From the NCBI GenBank assembly GCA_945956975.1, contig CAMFKC010000038.1, positions 1 to 9,756 of the forward strand: 9,756 nucleotides of DNA. The letters are read 5' to 3'. A program made the translations under genes and the position numbers. The notes under the pieces are model-generated. The model searched no databases. It worked only from the letters and a program-made list of their open reading frames with translations, and was not told where the DNA came from. The number at the start of each line of letters is the position of its first letter. Positions within the stretch are counted from its first letter, which is position 1. The DNA is from an uncultured Methylocystaceae bacterium (GTDB lineage: Bacteria; Pseudomonadota; Alphaproteobacteria; Rhizobiales; Beijerinckiaceae). Positions 5,823 to 9,756 of the stretch are shown one piece after another.

Positions 5823-5846
5823 GCAATGTTATAATGTTACAATTGC
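5823..5846 (-). promoter_or_regulatory. Candidate Zur operator
   Basis: An AT-rich island in GC-rich DNA forms a 24-base imperfect palindrome with ends GCAAT and ATTGC; 8 of 12 positions in each half agree. On the minus strand it ends TATAACATTGC, which matches the right half of the enterobacterial Zur consensus (TATAACATT); the other half is degenerate. AATGTTA also occurs twice as a direct repeat with 8-base spacing (5825-5831 and 5833-5839). The box overlaps the predicted -10 of the zinc operon, as expected for a zinc-dependent repressor. No zur gene is in the window. Confidence 0.65.
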
Positions 5847-5857
5847 GCCGAAAGCAA
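5828..5857 (-). promoter_or_regulatory. Predicted sigma-70 promoter of the zinc operon
   Basis: Read on the minus strand, TTGCTT (5857-5852) and TATAAC (5833-5828) are separated by 18 bases. They would start RNA near 5821, leaving a leader of about 23 bases before the His-rich gene. The -10 lies within the Zur-like palindrome. This is a pattern-based prediction only. Confidence 0.45.
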
Positions 5858-5927
5858 GGACGCTGGCGCGCGCAGGCGTAAAGTTGTATGACGATTTCAT
5901 TGGACAATTGATAAACGATCAACACAC

Positions 5928-5932
5928 AGGGA
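5928..5932 (+). promoter_or_regulatory. Ribosome-binding site that decides the acyl-CoA dehydrogenase start
   Basis: AGGGA touches the first in-frame ATG (5933) with no spacer but lies six bases from the second ATG (5939). This favours translation from 5939. Confidence 0.6.
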
Positions 5933-5938
5933 ATGCAA

Positions 5939-7147
5939 ATGCTCTATCCGCCGTCCGACCGCGTCATCGAACTCAAGCGCCAGCTCGAGCGCTTCATGGA
6001 CGAGCACATCTATCCGAACGAGGAGCGCTTCTACCGAGAGGCCGAAGAACTCGGCCCCTGGAAGGTCTATCCCGTGGTCGAGGAATTGAAGCCCCTCGCC
6101 AGGGCGCAAGGCCTCTGGAACCTGTTCCTTCCCGAAAGCGATCGCGGCGCCGGCCTCACCAACCTCGAATACGCCACGCTCTGCGAGGTCATGGGCCGCT
6201 CTCATCTCGCGCCGGAAATCTTCAACTGTAACGCCCCCGACACCGGCAACATGGAAGTGCTGGAGCGCTACGGCTCCGAGAAAGACAAGGAGCGCTGGCT
6301 CAAACCCCTGCTTGCAGGCGAAATCCGGTCCTGCTTCGCGATGACCGAGCCGGCAGTGGCTTCCTCCGACGCGACCAACATCGAAAGCTCGATCGTGCGC
6401 GACGGCGACGAATACGTCATCAACGGCCGCAAATGGTACACGACCAACGCCACCGACCCGCGCTGCAAGATTTGCATCTTCATGGGCAAGACGGACCCCG
6501 ATAATCCGAACCGCCACAAGCAGCAGTCGATGATCCTGATCCCGATGGACACGCCCGGCGTCGAGGTGAAGCGTTCGCTTCCCGTCTTCGGCTTCTACGG
6601 CGTGCCCGACCGCGCATCGGAGGTGATCTTCACCAACGTGCGCGTGCCCAAGGAGAACATGCTGCTCGGCGAAGGCCGCGGCTTCGAGATCGCGCAAGGA
6701 CGCTTGGGCCCCGGCCGCATCCACCATTGCATGCGCCTGATCGGTCTGTCCGAGCGCACGCTGGAAAAGATGTGCAAGCGCGCGATGAGCCGTGTCGCCT
6801 TCGGCAAGGCGGTGTCGGAACAGACGGTCACGCAGGAGCGCATCGCCGAAGCCCGCATCATGATCGAGCAGGCCCGCCTGCTGACGCTCAACGCCGCGCA
6901 CGCGATGGACACGGTCGGCAACAAGGTCGCGAAGACCGAGATCGCGATGATCAAGGTCGCCGTGCCGAACATGGCCTGCCAGATCATCGACTGGGCGATC
7001 CAGGCGCATGGCGGCGGCGGCACGTCGAACGATTTCGGCCTGACGCAGGCCTACGCCACCGCGCGCCTGCTGCGTCTGGCGGATGGTCCGGATGAAGTCC
7101 ACCGCAATCAGATCGCGCGGCTGGAACTGAAGAAGTATGTGAACTGA
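5939..7147 (+). CDS. Acyl-CoA dehydrogenase family protein (ACAD10/11-like)
   Basis: A 402-residue flavoenzyme of the acyl-CoA dehydrogenase fold. It has an N-terminal helical domain (about 1-125), a middle beta domain opening with the signature-like CFAMTEPAVASSD (Met135-Glu137) and continuing through INGRKWYTTNA, and a C-terminal helical domain with the QAHGGGGTSNDFGL flavin/tetramer region. Family members oxidise acyl-CoA to enoyl-CoA with FAD and pass electrons to ETF. The C-terminal RLLRLADGPDEVHRNQIARL segment resembles the ACAD10/ACAD11 branch. Where medium-chain enzymes carry the catalytic Glu before Gly, Asp382 is found here. The substrate is not determinable; long-chain or modified acyl-CoA is possible. 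The gene stands alone, divergent from the zinc operon. The start at 5939 is chosen for ribosome-binding spacing; 5933 would add two residues. Confidence 0.92.
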   Translation: MLYPPSDRVIELKRQLERFMDEHIYPNEERFYREAEELGPWKVYPVVEELKPLARAQGLWNLFLPESDRGAGLTNLEYATLCEVMGRSHLAPEIFNCNAPDTGNMEVLERYGSEKDKERWLKPLLAGEIRSCFAMTEPAVASSDATNIESSIVRDGDEYVINGRKWYTTNATDPRCKICIFMGKTDPDNPNRHKQQSMILIPMDTPGVEVKRSLPVFGFYGVPDRASEVIFTNVRVPKENMLLGEGRGFEIAQGRLGPGRIHHCMRLIGLSERTLEKMCKRAMSRVAFGKAVSEQTVTQERIAEARIMIEQARLLTLNAAHAMDTVGNKVAKTEIAMIKVAVPNMACQIIDWAIQAHGGGGTSNDFGLTQAYATARLLRLADGPDEVHRNQIARLELKKYVN

Positions 7148-7185
7148 GGGGCATGGTCCCCTCGCCCCGCTCGCGGTGAGAGGGG
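7147..7185. terminator. Hairpins between convergent genes, possible bidirectional terminator
   Basis: The 40-base gap between two convergent stops contains two mutually exclusive structures. A short hairpin pairs AGGGG (7147-7151) with CCCCT (7158-7162). A longer one pairs 7158-7170 with 7173-7185, matching at 11 of 13 positions around a 2-base loop. The longer arm, of CCCCTC...GAGGGG type, resembles the outer hairpins of the mosaic repeat at 1705-1838. No clear T-run follows, so termination is only plausible. Confidence 0.45.
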
Positions 7186-7187
7186 GT

Positions 7188-8417
7188 TCATCGCGCTCCC
7201 AAATAATCCTCCGCAGCCTTCACGCCCGTCTCCCACGCGCCATGCGCGGTGGAGAAATGGATTTTCGAGCAGGCCTCGCCGGCAAAGAACAATCTCCCAT
7301 CGACCGGCGCGGCCAAAATCTGCCGGTCCCCAACATGTCCGGGAAGCGCGCTGGAATAGCCGCCGCGCGCGAACGGGTCTGAGCGCCATGCCGTGGTGCG
7401 CATGAACCGCAGGCGCCTGTTGGCGTCGGCGCCGAGCACGGCGACGATCTGCCGGCGCGCCTCCGCCTCCGCAGCCGCAGGGCCGGCCTTTTCCAGTTCG
7501 ACCGCGAAGGCGCCGCCGTAGAAGCCCGACAGCAGCTTTCGTCCACGCGGAAACATGTCGAAGCTGAACGTCTCGACCCGGTCGGTGGCGCCGTAGAAGT
7601 GCCCGCGCGGGTAGGAGAAATCTCCCTCGATCTCGAAGAAGATCTTGTCGGCGACGCCGAGCGGCAGGCCCGCCGCCGCCGCCTGCTTGGCGGGCAGCGC
7701 GGGGTCGAAGCGCAGCGTGCTATCAGCGATCAGCGGCGTCGGCACGCAGACGATGGCCGCCTTCGCCTCGATCGTTCCGCGCTGCGTCTCGAGCTTCACG
7801 CTCTTGCCCGCATGATCGATTTTCGACACGGCGCAATCGAACACGACAGGCAGGCCCTTGGCCGCGCCCGCGATCATGGCGCCATAGCCTTCGCGGACCG
7901 TCCAGTTGATCTGCGTGTCTTCGTAATTGTCGAAATCGATGATCGAGATGTGTTCGAGTTCGGTGCCGCTGTAGTAGGTCGCGACCGCGCGCAGCAGCAT
8001 TTCCCAGCGGCTGTTCTTCGGCAGCAGTTCGGATGCAGGCCGGTCGCGACCCGTGGCTGCGGCCTCTTCCACCGCATCGAAGAAATCCGACAGCGCCTGG
8101 CGATATTCTGCGTGATCGCGGCTCGGCAATCCGACCGACGCGGGACCGCTCCATCCGGGCGTTCCCCTGTCGACCGTGAACCCATGCGCCTCGGCCACCT
8201 GCACCAGCACATTCTTGTTGGCCGAGTGCAGCCACTCGCACCCGAGATCGATCACGTCGCCTGCGGCGGGAATCGTGTGCGCCCGGCCGCCGACGCGATC
8301 ACGCGCCTCGATCATGAGAGCGGAAACGCCCGCCTGGCGCAGTCGCGTGGCGGCGCCGATGCCGGCGGCGCCCGCGCCGACGATTGCGACGTCGATGGAA
8401 GAGGGAAGCGTGCTCAT
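7188..8417 (-). CDS. FAD-dependent amine oxidase-type oxidoreductase
   Basis: The 409-residue protein belongs to the flavin-containing amine oxidoreductase family. Its N-terminus has the dinucleotide motif GAGAAG (14-19), Glu37 for ribose binding and the family motif EARDRVGGRAHT (37-48). Lys258 in GVADKIFFE probably corresponds to the active-site lysine that binds a water near the flavin. The C-terminus carries FFAGE (377-381) and the STAHGAWETG flavin-contact region. Relatives oxidise mono- or polyamines or L-amino acids; the actual substrate cannot be assigned. No secretion signal is seen, so it is probably cytoplasmic. A GTG at 8456 would add 13 residues, but the ATG at 8417 fits the usual short lead before the FAD motif. 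The ribosome-binding site is poor; a TACATT seven bases before the ATG hints at a possible leaderless transcript. It converges on the acyl-CoA dehydrogenase gene with 40 bases between. Confidence 0.9.
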   Translation of the reverse strand: MSTLPSSIDVAIVGAGAAGIGAATRLRQAGVSALMIEARDRVGGRAHTIPAAGDVIDLGCEWLHSANKNVLVQVAEAHGFTVDRGTPGWSGPASVGLPSRDHAEYRQALSDFFDAVEEAAATGRDRPASELLPKNSRWEMLLRAVATYYSGTELEHISIIDFDNYEDTQINWTVREGYGAMIAGAAKGLPVVFDCAVSKIDHAGKSVKLETQRGTIEAKAAIVCVPTPLIADSTLRFDPALPAKQAAAAGLPLGVADKIFFEIEGDFSYPRGHFYGATDRVETFSFDMFPRGRKLLSGFYGGAFAVELEKAGPAAAEAEARRQIVAVLGADANRRLRFMRTTAWRSDPFARGGYSSALPGHVGDRQILAAPVDGRLFFAGEACSKIHFSTAHGAWETGVKAAEDYLGAR

Positions 8418-8455
8418 GAAACCAATGTAGAACGTTTGCGCAGCACGCGAAATCA

Positions 8456-8488
8456 CGCCGCGTCGCGACGCTCTTCGCGAAGACGGCG
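8456..8488. repeat. Back-to-back palindromes downstream of the glucan gene
   Basis: Two perfect 12-base palindromes abut exactly: GCGTCGCGACGC (8460-8471) and TCTTCGCGAAGA (8472-8483). They are flanked by CGCC (8456-8459) and GGCG (8485-8488), which can pair, giving a small three-arm shape. The element begins about 10 bases past the stop of the glucan biosynthesis gene and could mark its transcript end. Confidence 0.6.
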
Positions 8489-8498
8489 CGTCAAACGC

Positions 8499-9756
8499 TC
8501 ACCACTTCGGCGGAGTCGAATCGTAGGGATGGTATTGATAGAGCCAGCTTTCGCTGAGAATCCTGTCGCCGTCCGAAAGATAGAGCCGCATCTCGACGGG
8601 ATCCTGCCCTTCGACCGTCAGGTCGAATTGAGCGCGCCAGTGGCCGGGCACGTCGTCCGGCACGGCCTCCGTGAAGATGTAGGAGAATGTCCCGCGCGAA
8701 GCCCACAGTTCGGCCTTGGGCTTCACGCCTTTCGGCAGATTGCTGAGGGGCCCGCCGAGAAATTCGACCATGAACTTGCGCACGCCCTTGGGACGCGGCT
8801 GGCCGGGCACGCCGCCATTGCCGAGCCGCGTCGCCACGCAGCGCGCGAGATCGCTCGGGTAGGGTTCGTCGGCCTTCCAGTGCAGCTTGTAGGCGAGATC
8901 GATCGTCTGGCCTGGCCGCGTCGGCTCGGCCGGCACCCACATGGCGACGATATTGTCGTGGATTTCGTCGTCGGTCGGGATCTCGACCAGATGCACGGCG
9001 CCCTTGCCCCAGTTGCCGCGGGGCTCGACCCAGACGGACGGGCGGCGATCGTAGTTCACGCCGTCGAGATAATGATCGAAAACGCGGTCGCGCTGCAGCA
9101 GGCCGAAGCCTTTCGGATTGGTGTCGCCAAAGGCAGACGCCATCACACGCGGCGCGTTGTTGAGGGGGCGCCAGATATGCTCGCCCGTACCGGTCCACAG
9201 CGCGAGACCATCGGAATCGTGGATTTCCGGCCGCCAGTCGAAACCGTCGCCCTTGCGGGTTTCCGAGAACCAGTACATCGACGTCAGCGGCGCGACGCCG
9301 AAGCGGATGTAGTCCTTGCGCAGGTGAAGCTGGCACTCGATGTCCATCGTCACCGCCTTGTCGCGCGTCATGACGAACTTGTAGGCGCCGACGATGCCGG
9401 GCCCTTCGAGCAGCGCATGCAGCGTGACGGTGTGGCCTTCCTCCGGCCCCACCCAGAATTTGGTGAAGTCGGGAAATTCCTCCTCGCGGCCGACCTGCCA
9501 GGTGTCGAGCGCGATGCCGCGCGCCGAAAGCCCGTACTGGCGCAATTCGCCGATGGCGCGGAAATACGAGGCGCCCAGAAACGCCACCCAATCGTTGGTC
9601 CGCCAGTCCAGCGGACCGTCCTTCGGCTCCTGGATCTTGAATCCGGCGAAGCCTGCGCCCTTGGCGAGTTTTCGCGCAGGCGAGTCCGCGGGCATGTCGA
9701 AATAGGACTGATCGTAGAGAACTTCGCGCGCCTGGCCGCCCTCGACGATGTTGAAC
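8499..9756 (-). CDS. Periplasmic glucan biosynthesis protein, OpgG/OpgD (MdoG/MdoD) family, 5' end missing
   Basis: The minus strand is open from the right edge to TGA at 8501-8499, giving 418 residues. The visible part starts FNIVEGGQAREVLYDQSYFD, which is internal to the family. Typical OpgG/OpgD proteins are about 510-540 residues, so roughly 100 residues, including the export signal, lie outside the window. Recognisable family blocks are SYFRAIGELRQYGLSARGIA, the EEEFPDFTKFWV region, GTGEHIWRPLNN, NPKGFGLLQRDRVFDHYLDG, RRPSVWVEPRGNWGKGAVHL and the C-terminal Ig-like domain ending PPKW. These proteins act in the periplasm in making osmoregulated glucans, and some members are beta-1,2-glucanases (GH186). 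OpgG and OpgD cannot be separated here. An internal Met at 9695 is not the start, because the family alignment continues upstream of it. Confidence 0.93.
   Translation of the reverse strand, partial: FNIVEGGQAREVLYDQSYFDMPADSPARKLAKGAGFAGFKIQEPKDGPLDWRTNDWVAFLGASYFRAIGELRQYGLSARGIALDTWQVGREEEFPDFTKFWVGPEEGHTVTLHALLEGPGIVGAYKFVMTRDKAVTMDIECQLHLRKDYIRFGVAPLTSMYWFSETRKGDGFDWRPEIHDSDGLALWTGTGEHIWRPLNNAPRVMASAFGDTNPKGFGLLQRDRVFDHYLDGVNYDRRPSVWVEPRGNWGKGAVHLVEIPTDDEIHDNIVAMWVPAEPTRPGQTIDLAYKLHWKADEPYPSDLARCVATRLGNGGVPGQPRPKGVRKFMVEFLGGPLSNLPKGVKPKAELWASRGTFSYIFTEAVPDDVPGHWRAQFDLTVEGQDPVEMRLYLSDGDRILSESWLYQYHPYDSTPPKW

Noticed and set aside
5884..5927. Promoter for the acyl-CoA dehydrogenase gene (TTGTAT, 17 bases, ATTGAT)
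   Set aside because: Both hexamers match the consensus poorly; a promoter must exist in this gap, but I cannot place it with confidence.
5897..7102. Minus-strand frame of 401 codons
   Set aside because: It is the shadow of the acyl-CoA dehydrogenase; no family motif is readable in it.
8418..8456. GTG start at 8456 for the amine oxidase-type protein
   Set aside because: It adds 13 residues before the usual short lead to the FAD motif and has no better ribosome-binding site than the ATG at 8417.

Overview
The window is GC-rich and dense. Its gene content (AztABC-type zinc importer, COG0523 GTPase, OpgG/OpgD-type glucan protein) and its intergenic palindromic repeats suggest an alphaproteobacterium, most likely of the Hyphomicrobiales/Rhizobiales. 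The genus cannot be fixed by reading alone.

Layout: (1) At the left edge (1-512, minus) is the N-terminal half of a drug/metabolite (EamA) transporter, running off the window. (2) The centre (696-5798, all minus) is a zinc-acquisition gene cluster. In transcription order it encodes a 72-residue His-rich putative membrane protein, AztA-like ATPase, AztB-like permease, AztC-like zinc-binding protein, a COG0523/CobW GTPase with a long His-rich loop, and a cytoplasmic WD40 beta-propeller. The first four genes are tightly coupled: a 4-base ATGA overlap, then 1-base and 2-base gaps. A Zur-like box overlaps the predicted -10 of the promoter in front of the first gene (5823-5846). (3) To the right are a divergent acyl-CoA dehydrogenase (5939-7147, plus), a convergent FAD amine oxidase-type oxidoreductase (7188-8417, minus), and a 5'-truncated periplasmic glucan biosynthesis protein (8499-9756, minus).

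The zinc cluster reads as one unit. AztC captures Zn in the periplasm, AztB/AztA import it, and the COG0523 GTPase probably delivers it to client proteins under zinc starvation. The His-rich small protein and the WD40 protein are the two parts without an established role. The known AztABCD system has a periplasmic beta-propeller chaperone (AztD) beside AztC. Here the propeller is cytoplasmic and sits beside the GTPase, which makes this neighbourhood the best candidate for undescribed biology.

The gaps on either side of the GTPase gene, and the one after the WD40 gene, each hold a different palindromic repeat (2975-3057, 1705-1838, 612-683). No gene-free stretch exceeds 200 bases. I saw no rRNA, tRNA, CRISPR, transposase or phage gene.
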